A stretch of 64,000 nt of DNA, taken from the NCBI GenBank assembly GCA_025201845.1, contig MU603934.1, positions 228,676 to 292,675 on the forward strand, written 5' to 3'. Origin of the DNA: Martensiomyces pterosporus. Lineage: Eukaryota; Kickxellomycota; Kickxellomycetes; Kickxellales; Kickxellaceae. Below, piece by piece: positions 19,698 through 30,258 of the stretch. Below the pieces are notes generated by a model, which did no database searches, was not told the DNA's origin, and saw only the letters and a program-made list of their open reading frames with translations. A program made the translations under genes and the position numbers. Numbering within the stretch: position 1 is the first letter of the stretch; each line of letters starts with the position of its first letter.

Positions 19698-22277
19698 GAA
19701 CCACTGGCTGCTGCGCTGCCTCTTTCTCTTCATGTCATTTATTTACGTGCACGTACAAATACAGATATACAGCTATAGCCATCAACATCCAGATTAGCCC
19801 GGGCTTGACCGGAAGTCCACCTACAGTCCGCACGCAGCAAGAGAGCCATTGTATCCAGCCAGCGTCAAGTTAGTGTCATGGGCACTGTTCTTAGAGCGAT
19901 TGCGAGACACGCCTTCGGGAGCGTTTGTGTTGTATTCAGCAATAAATTGGCAATATATGTTTGTCTACAGTGGGCAACTTGAAGTTGACCATACAGAACA
20001 GGTCTGATATGTGTGTCATCATTACAACGAGAAAGGCGAGAGCCCGCCTACGAGTGGCACGTACCTTGTCACATATCAAAATAAACAGGCATAGAGCAGA
20101 TAGCGGTGTGTTTTCAAGGAGAGTGCTGCAAAGCCAAGTGAAAGCTGGAGCTCCGTTTTTATATGCAGCCAGTGCCGCGTCAAGGGCAAGGGAAAAATTT
20201 TCAGCCTGGTGCGATTTGGGCCAGCGCGAGTCGAGCCGGACCATGCACGGCTCCGCGCGGTAAACGAATGTGTGGATCAATCACTATTTATTCAGCATTC
20301 ATCTGTCAAGGCGAGTGGCAAGCAGTGGGCAGTGCAAGCACAAGGCTGGCTGTGTTTAGCGACAGAGCGACGGGAAGCACGGCTGTGCGGCTGTGGCAAG
20401 CGTGCTGCTGGCGACCGCACAGGCTGCCCAGCAAGCCAGATCTTGGGGGCTGCGGAGATGGGCGGCGACGAGTGCCGATGAGACCAGCTACGCGGGGTGG
20501 TGTGCCAAGATCTTGCGTCTGGGGCAGACACTCGGGATGAGCATTTTCCGCCGGATCGGTACCGCCCAGAGGTGTATCGCCTATAGGAACCCTCCATCCA
20601 CGCGCAAGTGCACGGATGTGGATGGTCTGGAGAGGAGTGCGGGGCTTTTTGGAAATGAACGAATGTGGGCTGTTGGGTGGTGAGCTGAGCTTGAGCGGAT
20701 TGTGTGAGCCCCTCTTCAGCACAGCCAGAGGCGATGAGGGGTGATGGTGGTGGTCGTGGTGGTGATTGGCCAGCCTGGCAGTGATGGAGGCGGGTCTCTT
20801 GGGCTGTTGCGAGTCTGTAGAACAGAGAGCCGCCACGTCCATGGATGGTTTGACACCCAGCTCAGTCTTGCTGCGCAAACCACTCTCTGCAGAGCTCGTA
20901 TGGCAGGCTTGCGTTGGAGTCGGCACGGGCATGGCAGCCAGAGGATAATGATAAGGCAGTGATGGTTTTTAATGGGCGTTTTTTGATTTTGGATATTCAA
21001 TGAGGCAGTGGGGATGGTATGGACAACGGACTAGTGATTAATGAGTATATATGAAGGGGCTATTTGTCTCCAGACATCCAGCAAAGGCGCCAGAGAAGAT
21101 GGCGCCAGAGGGCGAGGCGGTATCAACACGAAGAAGCGCAGCAGCACTGTGGGGGGCCACGCTGAGAAGAAAAGATGCGGGAAATATACAAAGGCTGGTC
21201 GACAAGCAGCGACACCCTTATAGTACCATATGCTAGATAAAGGAAGGAGGAGGAAAGAGGGGGCACATGTTGCCGTGCCATCCGCGTTCTTTGCTCCTGG
21301 TATTTAAGTGCATCCTGACACCAAGGCAATGCGAGGCGGATGCCAGCACCGCATTTCGCCAAACAATGAAGCTGGGTGCTAGCAGGCCAAGAGCAGCGGG
21401 TGCTGCCTATGGCGTTGTTGTTTATAGAAGAGCAGGGTGGGGGCGAGGAGGGAGATTGCCAGATTTCTCATACATGCGAAAAAGCGAAACGCGAATGGCA
21501 CGCGTCGCCATTCTTATATAAAAGAGCAGGCAGCCATTCCGCTTCCGCCCAACAAGCAAGCAGCAGCAAAGCAAGCGGCGGTGGCTGCAGAGGTAGCACC
21601 ACCAGCAGCAGATAAGGAGGGGCGCTTGCTGCCAGCATCTGTTGGTGCCGATGGCTGTGTGCTTGAGGCACTGTGGACAAGTAGGCTGTGCACTGGGTGG
21701 GGCTTCAGAAGAGCCTGCCGTTGCTCATTGCACCATGTAGCGCTCGCTCTCTAGCAGATGCGAGGGCGCCGGGCCTTGTCCGTGTCGGAACACGCCTGCG
21801 TGTGTGTGTTTGTTGTGTTTGGGAACGCCGAACGGAGAAGTGCGCGCACGCTGGGGGACATACAGAGGAGCACATGGATCGACGCATTCTAAAATGGAGG
21901 CTTGCGCTCCAGCCCGCCGCAGATACCCAGCCTCTCCCCTCATCCGTACGCATGCTGGGACATGGACGCGGCATGGACGTATCTAGTGGCAGGAGCGGGA
22001 CAGCGCCAGCCAGGCCAGCCACATCAATCAGCGGTCCCGCTGGAGCTGCTACGGTCTCAGTCCGGCATGGCTGGCTGCTGGAGCCTGGATTTCTCGGCAG
22101 CTAATCTCAGCAGCGCCGAATCAACTGATAAAACAAAGCACGCATTTGACTGCGAGTCCGCTTTCAGAGCACCCCGCAGGCGCTTTTCCTCTCCACCCAA
22201 CCTGCAATCCCCATCTCAATTTGCCCTTTCTGCATCCGCACTAATAGCACTTCAGCACACAGAAACAATCGGCTGGA
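19698..22277. other. 2.6 kb region without a convincing gene
   Basis: The longest gene-poor stretch of the window. The largest open frame (20306-20932 minus, 208 codons) has a HHHDHHHH run and Pro/Ser-rich low-complexity sequence but no recognisable domain. Shorter frames overlap it on both strands. I found no tRNA, no long repeat and no transposon feature. It could hold a non-coding RNA, a lineage-specific gene with introns, or long untranslated leaders. Confidence 0.5.
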
Positions 22278-23597
22278 ATGAAGATAATGCCCACGAGGAT
22301 AGGGGTCCCCTTTCTTAGCCGCCGGCGCGACAATTCCTCGGACCCGGCACTCCGCGATGGGCTCCGCGACAGAGAAGGGGCAAGGCAAGGCACCATTGCA
22401 GTGAGCGGCAGGAGCAACGGCAGCGGCAGCAGCAACTCGCCCATCATCAACCACACGGCTGGTGCAGAGCTGGCCGACCTGGACGAAAGGGAGGTTGACG
22501 GTTTGTCTCAGCACGCTGCTGCTGCTGCTACGTCGCCTCAACCACCCCCGCAGCAGAGGGGTTTCTTCAGGAAGCCTATTTCGGCCATATCAAATGGCCT
22601 CTACTTGGCCACCTCGTCGTCGCCGCCATTACAGGGAGTGTCTGCCGAGGAGGGAGCGCTATCGGCAGCGACAAGGCCCACATTGACAAGCAACGCGGCA
22701 GCTGCTACTCGAGCGATAGGCATGCAGCCGCGGAGGCCATGGCGCAAGCTCTTGTATATCAAGCAGGAGTATCCAGACGACTATGTGGACGATACGTTTC
22801 TGATGGAGTTGCAGAAAAACACCAATGTGCGGATGTACGACTACTCGACAGTGGTCATGCAGACAGCCGTGGTCACCCAGCACATCTCGAGCATCATGGT
22901 ATTCATTGCTGTGTTTATACACCTCTACCGCGGCAGCCTTACGGGCAAGGCGCTGCTCTGGTGCTCGTCGATATTCACCGTGCTGGGGTTTGTGTTCTGG
23001 GACATCCTCAACATGTACCTGCGCACGCCGGAGCAACGGGTGGTAAGGCTGAATCTTATCAAGGGCGCCGTGTTCTTCGCGCTTTTGCTCTTTGGGCTGT
23101 CGCCCATCCTCCGAACGCTCACAGAGGATACCAGCAGCGACACCATATGGGCGATGACGGTCATTTTCTTCTTCGTCAACCTGGCCTTCCACGACTACAG
23201 CTCAGGCAATCTGACTAACATTCGGTTTCCCGGGAGCGTGTCGCTCAATGCCGCCGTGCTTGCAGGCGTGCTGCTGGCGTCGAGGCTAGACAGCAACCTG
23301 TGTGTGTTCGCGTTCCTTAGCTTTGCGCTCAAGTGGTTTGCCCTGTTTCCGATATTCCGCCGATACCTGAAGCGCATTTCGGCGGCTGCGTCAATGGCTA
23401 CAACGCTGGTGCTGGCATTGGTTGCTGCTGTCATGTTCTTTTATATTTCCAGGGCGATTGCCATGCTGCATGTGTTCAGCACCCTGTTTATCACGTTTGG
23501 GTGCCCGCTGTGGCTGATCTGGGTCCAGCGGTACAAAAACGAGATCCACGGGCCATGGGATGAGGCACGGCCGATCGTCCATCGCTATTTCCACTAA
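22278..23597 (+). CDS. GPI2: GPI-GlcNAc transferase subunit Gpi2/PIG-C
   Basis: Subunit of the ER-membrane complex that transfers GlcNAc to phosphatidylinositol, the first step of GPI-anchor synthesis. It has 439 residues in one exon, starting at ATG 22278 (MKIMPTRIGVPFLSRR). Residues 1-150 are low-complexity (Ser/Gly/Ala/Pro) and probably disordered, which is long for the family. The diagnostic block PWRKLLYIKQEYPDDYVDDT begins near residue 153. About eight hydrophobic spans then follow to the end at WDEARPIVHRYFH. An in-frame ATG nearer the conserved core cannot be excluded as the true start. Confidence 0.92.
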   Translation: MKIMPTRIGVPFLSRRRDNSSDPALRDGLRDREGARQGTIAVSGRSNGSGSSNSPIINHTAGAELADLDEREVDGLSQHAAAAATSPQPPPQQRGFFRKPISAISNGLYLATSSSPPLQGVSAEEGALSAATRPTLTSNAAAATRAIGMQPRRPWRKLLYIKQEYPDDYVDDTFLMELQKNTNVRMYDYSTVVMQTAVVTQHISSIMVFIAVFIHLYRGSLTGKALLWCSSIFTVLGFVFWDILNMYLRTPEQRVVRLNLIKGAVFFALLLFGLSPILRTLTEDTSSDTIWAMTVIFFFVNLAFHDYSSGNLTNIRFPGSVSLNAAVLAGVLLASRLDSNLCVFAFLSFALKWFALFPIFRRYLKRISAAASMATTLVLALVAAVMFFYISRAIAMLHVFSTLFITFGCPLWLIWVQRYKNEIHGPWDEARPIVHRYFH

Positions 23598-23831
23598 CGC
23601 ACCCGCCTCTCCCTTCTGTAATATAGCACCAGCCAACCCATGCACACACACACGCAGAAGAAAGCCAGGTCTGCATGAAGCATTAAGAAAGGGTGGCAGC
23701 ACCGCAGATGGGTATTATGAAACGAGAAACAAGGCATGCTGGTGGCTAAAGAAAAAAAAAAGTGAAAAGGGCTTTGGCGCCTAGGGCGGGTGTAGAGATG
23801 TAGAGCAGCGCCGTAGCCTTCTGTTGCCTGG

Positions 23832-26097
23832 CTAGTACATTGTTACGTCGCCAGCGAGCTCCTTCTCCAGTGCAGCAGCCTCGTCAGAGCCAATGTCCTG
23901 GGCGCTGTGGCCGTAGGGTGTGTGCTGGGCAGCCATGCCAGGCTCGTCGTCGTTATTGACCGAGCGGTACTCCTGGGCCCTAGCAAATCCGTCGCCGCCA
24001 GGGATGGCACCCCGGTCGACATAGCTCCCAACACCAGGCTCTCTGTGCTCGTAGTCCGCAGCCATCTGCTCGTCAGCCATAGCAGCGTCGCGGGCCGCCT
24101 GCTCCGCAGTGTTCTTAAAGTCAATAACCTCGTCAATGATCATGCGCTTGACCTCGGGCATAGCAGTGATGGCCTCAAATGACATGTCGCAGGGCACGGG
24201 GCACGACGGCTCGTCATCAATATTGTGGTACGCGGCCAAATAGGGGTGGGCAAGCACTTCCTCGACCGTGATTCTCGTGCTGGGATCAAAGTCCAGGAGC
24301 TTCTCGAGTAGGTCCAATGCAAGCGGCGTGGCGTCGGGGAAGATCTGGCTCCACGGGATCTTGGGCATGAATGGCAGGGACCGGATGTACATCTGCGCGC
24401 GGTCGCTTCCAATACGCGACAAGGTGGCATCGTCGGGTGTGCCCAGGACATTGAGGATCTGGTTGAGCTGGTCCACGTAGTCGCGGCCCTTGAACAGGGG
24501 CTTACCGCCCAAAAGCTCCGCAAAAATACAGCCCACAGACCAAATATCAATGGCCTTGGTGTACGACAGGAACGAGAGCATAATCTCGGGCGCGCGGTAC
24601 CAGCGGGTGGCCACGTACTCGGTCATAAAGCCAATGTTGCCCTCGGGTGTCTCCGCCAGACCACGGGCGAGGCCAAAGTCGCAGATGCGCAGCGCGCAGT
24701 TGGCGTTGACCAGGAGGTTGCTGGGCTTGAGGTCTCTGTGCAGGACGCCAGCTGAGTGGATGTACTTGAGACCGCGGCAGATCTGGAACAAAAAGTACTG
24801 GTAGTGGGGGTCCGTTAGGGGCTGGCCGGACTTGATGATGAGCTGGAGGTCGGCTTCCATCAGCTCTTGGATCAAGTAGCTACAGTGTGGCGGGTTGGAC
24901 ACAGCGGGTAATTAGGAGAGTATCCATATGTGCGGGAAATTGCGCGAGCAGTGCCATTTTACCGGGCTTTGTGGTGCTGCAGGCGCCAGGCTCGCACCAC
25001 TAGCTGCACCTCCGATACTTACATCTCGTTAAAGTCGGGAGAGTTTGCAACGTCGATATCCAGAAGCGAGATTATCTACATATATACAGACAGGCAAGGG
25101 TTTGTGCCAGAGGCGCCCTGTTAGGTGGCAGGCATCGTATGGCTGGTGAGCTGTGGTGGCAAAAGACAGGCGCCAGCAGCCGCGAGCCGACGTTCTGTGT
25201 GGGCCGGTGCTTCTCAATACAGCAGGTTAGGCGTACTGGACAATTGGAAGTGGTTATTGAGCCCAGAGCGCCTCTCTCCCTCTCTCCACTGCCCGAGCAG
25301 GCGTGGGATTGCACCAAAACAGAAAGGAGAAATCAGCGAGGCCGGTAATACCACAACAATGCGGCAGCCAATGCCAATGCCAATGCCAATGCCGGTGCCA
25401 ATGCCGGTGCCAATTGACGCATAGGGCGGAGTAAGGGAGAGCATGCGAGCTGCCATTCTAGTGGCAGCCCCCTAGCTTCTGTAGAAGCCAGCAGGCTAGC
25501 ATGCCGAGCAAAGCAAGCAAAGCGACAAAGAAGGGCGATCGCCATAGAAAGGCAAAACAGGATTCCAGGCACCTCATCCACAGGCTAGCTACAATTAGAG
25601 CAATAGGAGCAACATGCAAGTGCATAGGGACCATTTGGAGCGCCAGGGAAGAAACAAGGAGCAGCAAGGGTGCTCTCCTCCTGTTGGCAGCTTACGTTTT
25701 CATGGCCGCTAAAGTGACGCATAAGCTTGATTTCACGCAGAGACCGCTTAGCCAGAACCTCCTTCTCGCCAACACGCGAGACCTTCTTGATGGCAACATG
25801 CTGGCCAGTCTCGATGTGCTCGGCCTCACTACAAGCATGCACAGGGAAGTAGCAGCGGCGGAGACGCGGGGTGCTGATTGGTTTGAATTAGTACGTGCTG
25901 CCAACCAAGCAGCTGGCCAGCCTGCGTGTAGGGTTGTCCTTGATTACTGCAGCCCATGTAGTCTGCGTTCTACCATAGTATGCAGCGGCAGGAACGTACC
26001 AAACAAGGCCGTAGGCGCCCTGGCCAATATCCTTAATTATCCTGTAGGCGCCAGCGAGGGCGGGCGGCAAGCGCATACGAGTCTGGCTCTGAGACAT
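23832..26097 (-). CDS. SLT2: Cell-wall-integrity MAP kinase, Slt2/Mpk1 type
   Basis: Terminal kinase of the cell-wall-integrity pathway. Four exons on the minus strand: 26097-26000, 25828-25696, 25075-25023 and 24879-23832. Splice phases agree and give 443 residues. Introns are 171, 620 and 143 nt, all GT-AG. Landmarks: glycine loop G25QGAYG30, Lys47 in [13 protein letters not shown] (Asp144), DFG (Asp162), and the ERK-type activation motif T181-E-Y183 in [20 protein letters not shown]. The segment [20 protein letters not shown] and the TEY motif point to Slt2 and away from Hog1 (TGY). The C-terminal tail after residue 340 is acidic and low in complexity. The short third exon (53 nt) supplies [17 protein letters not shown]. 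The gene is divergent to the glutaredoxin gene, 605 bp away. Confidence 0.95.
25368..25414. repeat. CCAATG hexamer repeat inside SLT2 intron 2
   Basis: About seven head-to-tail hexamers, mostly CCAATG with two CCGGTG variants, lie inside the 620-nt second intron of SLT2. This is a short degenerate microsatellite. Read on the plus strand it would encode Pro-Met dipeptides, but no gene supports that. Confidence 0.7.
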
Positions 26098-26702
26098 TGT
26101 TCGGCCAAAAGCGAGTGCAGAGCAAATTATATAGACAGGTGGATGTGTATTTGCGGAAAGCAAAACGAAGGGGAAAAACAGATATTAGACAGGAGCAGAG
26201 GCAGCCATGCAGAGAAGAGGGCGATGCAGCAGCAGCAGAGCAAGCCCAATCGCGTCCCGCCAGCCCCGACGTAGGAAAGGGAAAGAGACTTTGGCGGAGG
26301 GACACACAAAAAGCCTCCCATCGGGGAGGCGAGAGGTGGCCGTTCTGAACTTGGCGCAAGGCCAAGTGTGCGTGTGCCTGGTTCTAAATATAAGGCGGCT
26401 GTAGGCTGCCAGCCGGCCCTCGCCTCTTGGGTCCGCCAGAGCCGCCCACCGCTTTTGCTGGGCGCACCGCCGTGAGCTGGGTGCGCCCAGCGTCGTCGGC
26501 TCGCTCAGTGGTGCTGATCCCGGTTTGGCTGGGCAAGTGGGTCCGCACACGCTGCCAAAGCTTGCTGTTTTCTTCAAGCCAACTACCTCTGCTCCCTACT
26601 TTCTCTTGTGACAGCCTCATTTTCTTTCTCATTCGCAGCCACCCACGCCTACTTTGCTTGCATCCGCACTCGCACCTCTCATTCCACCCTACACAGCGCA
26701 GC

Positions 26703-28769
26703 ATGAGTCTAGCAGTGACGGTCTATCGGCAGCGGTTCTGGCTGATACCGCTCCTAGTCATTGGCAGCTTGTTTCTCTTCCTCGCGCACTCGCCGCGCAG
26801 CAAAGAGTCCGGGGTGTCATACAGAGACTACATGCGGGCAAGGGATAGCAGCACTGCGGCTGCCGCTTCCACTGCCGCTGCTCTTGGCCAGCACAGCAGC
26901 CAGCGGCAGCCAGCCAGCAGTGGGTTCTCGAGCGACCCAGCCGAGTTCTTTGTGCAAGCAACACTGCAGAAGAACCGGATGGTAGTTTTCAGCAAGTCAA
27001 CATGTCCCCACTGCATGGCCACAAAATCCGTTCTCGACCGGTACCGCGCGAAACACGGCCTCAATTATACAGTCGTGGAGGTTGACCTGCGCAACGACAG
27101 GGATGACATCGAGCGGGCACTCCGCAGCCTCTACGAGCGAACGACCTTCCCAAGCGTGTTTATCGATGGCCAGTGTATTGGCGGAAACGACGACATCCAG
27201 CGACTCGAAACGCTCGATACTCTGGCCCAAGTGCTGGCCAAGAAAGGGCTGCTGAATGGGGATGTTGAGGACAGCGCACGCAAGTTTATTTCGGACACCA
27301 TCAAGAACTACCAGGTTGCCCTGTTCACGATCAAGGGTGCCGACGACAAGGAGACCAGTGACCACCTGGACAAGTTCGCTGCCAAGCACAACCTTACCCA
27401 TACGACCATTCGCCTCGACGAGAAGCCCAGCTTCCTGGCACTTCGGGAGCGGCTGTTCAAGATATCGGGCAAGGATGGATTCCCTATCACGTACATTGGC
27501 AAGCTTCCGTGGGGCGGCAAGGCGTCTGACATTCCGTACTTTATGAAGAACGGCGTGATCGAGGAGCGCATGGAGTACATGGGCTTGGTGACCAAAACAG
27601 CTGCTGGTGCGGCTCCAACAGCCAGGACGGATATCCGCAACGAGGAACTTCCCGATTTCCCACAGGCTGCACGCTTGACAGGCAAGGACTTTGTCAGCGA
27701 GTTTGTGGCCCATTTCGACGTAGCTGTGTTTGGCAAGGCCTCGTGCCCGTACTCGAAGGCGCTCGCGTCGCTGCTGGAAGATTACGGCAGGCTGTATGGC
27801 CTCAAGTACCACTGGGTTGATGTCGAGCAGCGCAACGACAGCGACCAGATCAAGGCAGAGCTGAAGCGCATCAGCGGCCTGGACACATTCCCCAACATGT
27901 TTGTCAAGCACACGTCTCTTGGTGGCAACGACAGCGTCTACGCAAAGCACGTCGCTGGTGAGCTGCAGGAGCTTTTGGACGAGTCCGCATTGCTGGATGC
28001 CGAGAAGGTGAAGAGCCACGAGGCAAAGATCTACGAGCAAGTGCGCAACCAGGTCAGGGACAACCATGTCGTCGTGTATGGAAAGTCGTTCGATCGCGGC
28101 ACTGCCCGCGCAGTGCAGATATTCCAGCGGTACAAGGACAGGTACCACGCCAAGTACACCTTTGAGAAGATCGACGGGCGCGCGGATCACCAGCAGGTCA
28201 CAAAGGCCATTGAACGGCTCGCCGGCAAAGCTGATCTCCCAGCCGTGTTTGTCGGCGGCAAGGAAGTGGGTGGCATCGACGGGTTGCAGAGATTGTATGA
28301 TGGCGGCGAGCTCAAGAGCATGCTCATCAAGGCCAAGCTCATTGAGGCTGGTGCCGAGCAGGATGATATCGCTGTGCAGCCACTGCCTCCCACGAAGGGT
28401 CCGAGCAGTGGTGGTAAGGATGAGAAGGAAGACCCTGCTCAGACGCCAGCGGAGCGCAAGATACGCCAACTGATTAGGCGCAACCGCGTGATGGTCTTCT
28501 CAAAGACGTACTGCCCGTACTCCAAGCGCGCAAAGGCACTGCTGGCAAAGTACAAGAGCGACCGTGGACTGGATTTCGCCGTTCTTGAGGCTGACTTGGA
28601 GGCGGATCCGATGGCCGTCAAGGCTGCGCTCAACAGGATCTCTGGCCGTGCTACCTTCCCAAACGTCTTTGTTGACGGAAGGAGCATCGGCGGCAGCGAC
28701 GACATCCAGCTGCTGCACAAGAACGGGGAGCTGGCGGCTTTGCTGCAGAAGAAAAGCCTGATCGTCTAG
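26703..28769 (+). CDS. Membrane-anchored protein with five tandem glutaredoxin domains
   Basis: A 688-residue single-exon protein. The frame is open upstream, but the first ATG is 26703. The N-terminus MSLAVTVYRQRFWLIPLLVI leads into one hydrophobic span (about 12-29), so it is a likely type II signal anchor like yeast Grx6/Grx7 of the early secretory pathway. Five thioredoxin-fold glutaredoxin units follow. Unit 1 has active site C101-P-H-C104 (dithiol). Unit 2 (about 195-295) has no cysteine pair. Unit 3 has C348-P-Y-S351 (monothiol). Unit 4 has KSFD at 461-464 in place of the active site. Unit 5 has C604-P-Y-S607. Units 1, 3 and 5 keep the TFP turn and a GG(N/S)D glutathione-binding motif. 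Known Grx6/7 proteins have one unit, so this array is unusual. Substrate and redox partner are unknown. Confidence 0.93.
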   Translation: MSLAVTVYRQRFWLIPLLVIGSLFLFLAHSPRSKESGVSYRDYMRARDSSTAAAASTAAALGQHSSQRQPASSGFSSDPAEFFVQATLQKNRMVVFSKSTCPHCMATKSVLDRYRAKHGLNYTVVEVDLRNDRDDIERALRSLYERTTFPSVFIDGQCIGGNDDIQRLETLDTLAQVLAKKGLLNGDVEDSARKFISDTIKNYQVALFTIKGADDKETSDHLDKFAAKHNLTHTTIRLDEKPSFLALRERLFKISGKDGFPITYIGKLPWGGKASDIPYFMKNGVIEERMEYMGLVTKTAAGAAPTARTDIRNEELPDFPQAARLTGKDFVSEFVAHFDVAVFGKASCPYSKALASLLEDYGRLYGLKYHWVDVEQRNDSDQIKAELKRISGLDTFPNMFVKHTSLGGNDSVYAKHVAGELQELLDESALLDAEKVKSHEAKIYEQVRNQVRDNHVVVYGKSFDRGTARAVQIFQRYKDRYHAKYTFEKIDGRADHQQVTKAIERLAGKADLPAVFVGGKEVGGIDGLQRLYDGGELKSMLIKAKLIEAGAEQDDIAVQPLPPTKGPSSGGKDEKEDPAQTPAERKIRQLIRRNRVMVFSKTYCPYSKRAKALLAKYKSDRGLDFAVLEADLEADPMAVKAALNRISGRATFPNVFVDGRSIGGSDDIQLLHKNGELAALLQKKSLIV

Positions 28770-30258
28770 GCTTGCTCTCGCCCCCTAAACCCGGCTCAGC
28801 TCACAGACTCGTTTGATCTGTATAATAAAATTTTTCTTCTACATAAATGCTCGCTTGGCAGCGGGCCTGCTGCTGAATCTCTGTCACCTCTACTCTCGTA
28901 ATTATGCTGCCAGACTCACAGACAATGCACAATTTACAAAGGTATGTAGACGGCCAAAGCAGCAGCATGCTTTCCGAGCACCCGCTTGGCGTGTTTCTAT
29001 GATGATTCTTTTACCTCAACATTTGCACGTCAGTCAGATGCGCTTCGGCGCATATGCTGATAGCTTTACCGTAAACGATGGCTGAGAAACACGAAACACA
29101 GAGCACATTTCGCTAGTGCCCTTTGGACGTGTAGCGTTGTATCTGTGGGTGCTGCCTGCAAACTCGCTGCCGGGGTTGATACCAATCAGGATTCTATTTC
29201 TAAACCGTGACATGTATCCTTCTTTGCAAACATCATGTAGGGATGCTCGCTGGGGCTTTGGGAACCCTAAGCCATAGGTCTTGAGAAACTCTGTGGGAGC
29301 TGTCAACGTGCTGGCTTTCTTGGAGCGCGCCATCTGCGCCAACCTGACCTTTTAACGGCCCCTGCCGTTCAAGGAGGTAGCTTTGATGCACATGAGGGTG
29401 TCTTCGGACCACTCGGTTGTCACCCTGCCTTCTAGGTTGTCGGTGACGCCGGACTGTGGAGCTCAGGAGGCTGCTTGCGCTGCTGCCAGAGTGAGCTAGT
29501 CCGGCAGTCTTGCAGCAGTAGCCTGCTGGAGGGGAAGGTGCGGCTGTCCTTGGTGTGTCTGAGATCCCCCAGGCACTTTGTCTGGCCAAGAGAAACAGCG
29601 CTGCTATTTGGCGGTCCAAGTGTACTTGTTTCAGGCTGTGTGTGAAGCTGGCTGCAGCGAAGGATTCTGTATGAGAGTGAGGTTGGGAGTGGCTGTATTG
29701 CATATTGTGTTGGAAGCAATTTGTGGCTTCACCAAGTCGCGAAAGAGTGAAACGAAAAAGAAGACCTTGAAGCCCGTGGTGAGCCGCTGTTTGGCAGCAG
29801 GCCCATCAGATTCACTCTTAGGGGGTGAGGGACAGCACGGAAGCCACTGCATCCGGTAGGCTTCGCTGGTTCTGGTGCTGGTGCCGAGCAGCTATGGCCG
29901 CTTGGTGCCAAGTACAGACGGCCAAAGATTTTGCCATAGAGCGCCGGCGGTGGCTGAGCGAAAAGGAAATGTAAATAAAGAAACAAACCAGGATGTCCCG
30001 AGGCAAGGAGTTCTGAAAACTCGGAGCTGCTGCGGTGGCAAAGACTTTTGCTCGACCTCGCTGTCCGCAGAGGAACCGGCAGCAGCAGGCTCGGCCCAGC
30101 TCTCAGTTTCTGGGACGGGCTCTTCCGCATCTGCACGCAAAGCGCAAGGCAAAGGCGTCGATGTTACGACCCAGCAGTAGCAGCAGCAGTAGCAGCAGCG
30201 GTGTCAGGCTTGGATATGTTCTTGGAAATGTATCTGTCTAGCTGAAGCACAAAAATGT
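28770..30258. other. 1.5 kb region with a possible small spliced gene
   Basis: Between the convergent glutaredoxin and PNP1 genes. No long frame shows a domain. On the minus strand, 29453-29352 encodes a protein-like 33-residue end (starting SGVTDNLEGRVTTEWS) that closes with TAA and is preceded by ...ctccacag, a possible acceptor. An ATG frame at 29703 with a gtacac donor could be its first exon. This is a weak proposal and I name no product. A CAG/TAG-rich microsatellite lies at 30172-30201. Confidence 0.3.

Noticed and set aside
20306..20932. 208-codon minus-strand frame
   Set aside because: Low-complexity His and Pro/Ser runs, overlapped by frames on both strands, no domain. Not listed as a gene.
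26427..26702. N-terminal extension of the five-glutaredoxin protein
   Set aside because: The frame is open but has no ATG before 26703. The reading is Ser/Pro/Leu-rich leader sequence, and the signal anchor begins right after the ATG.
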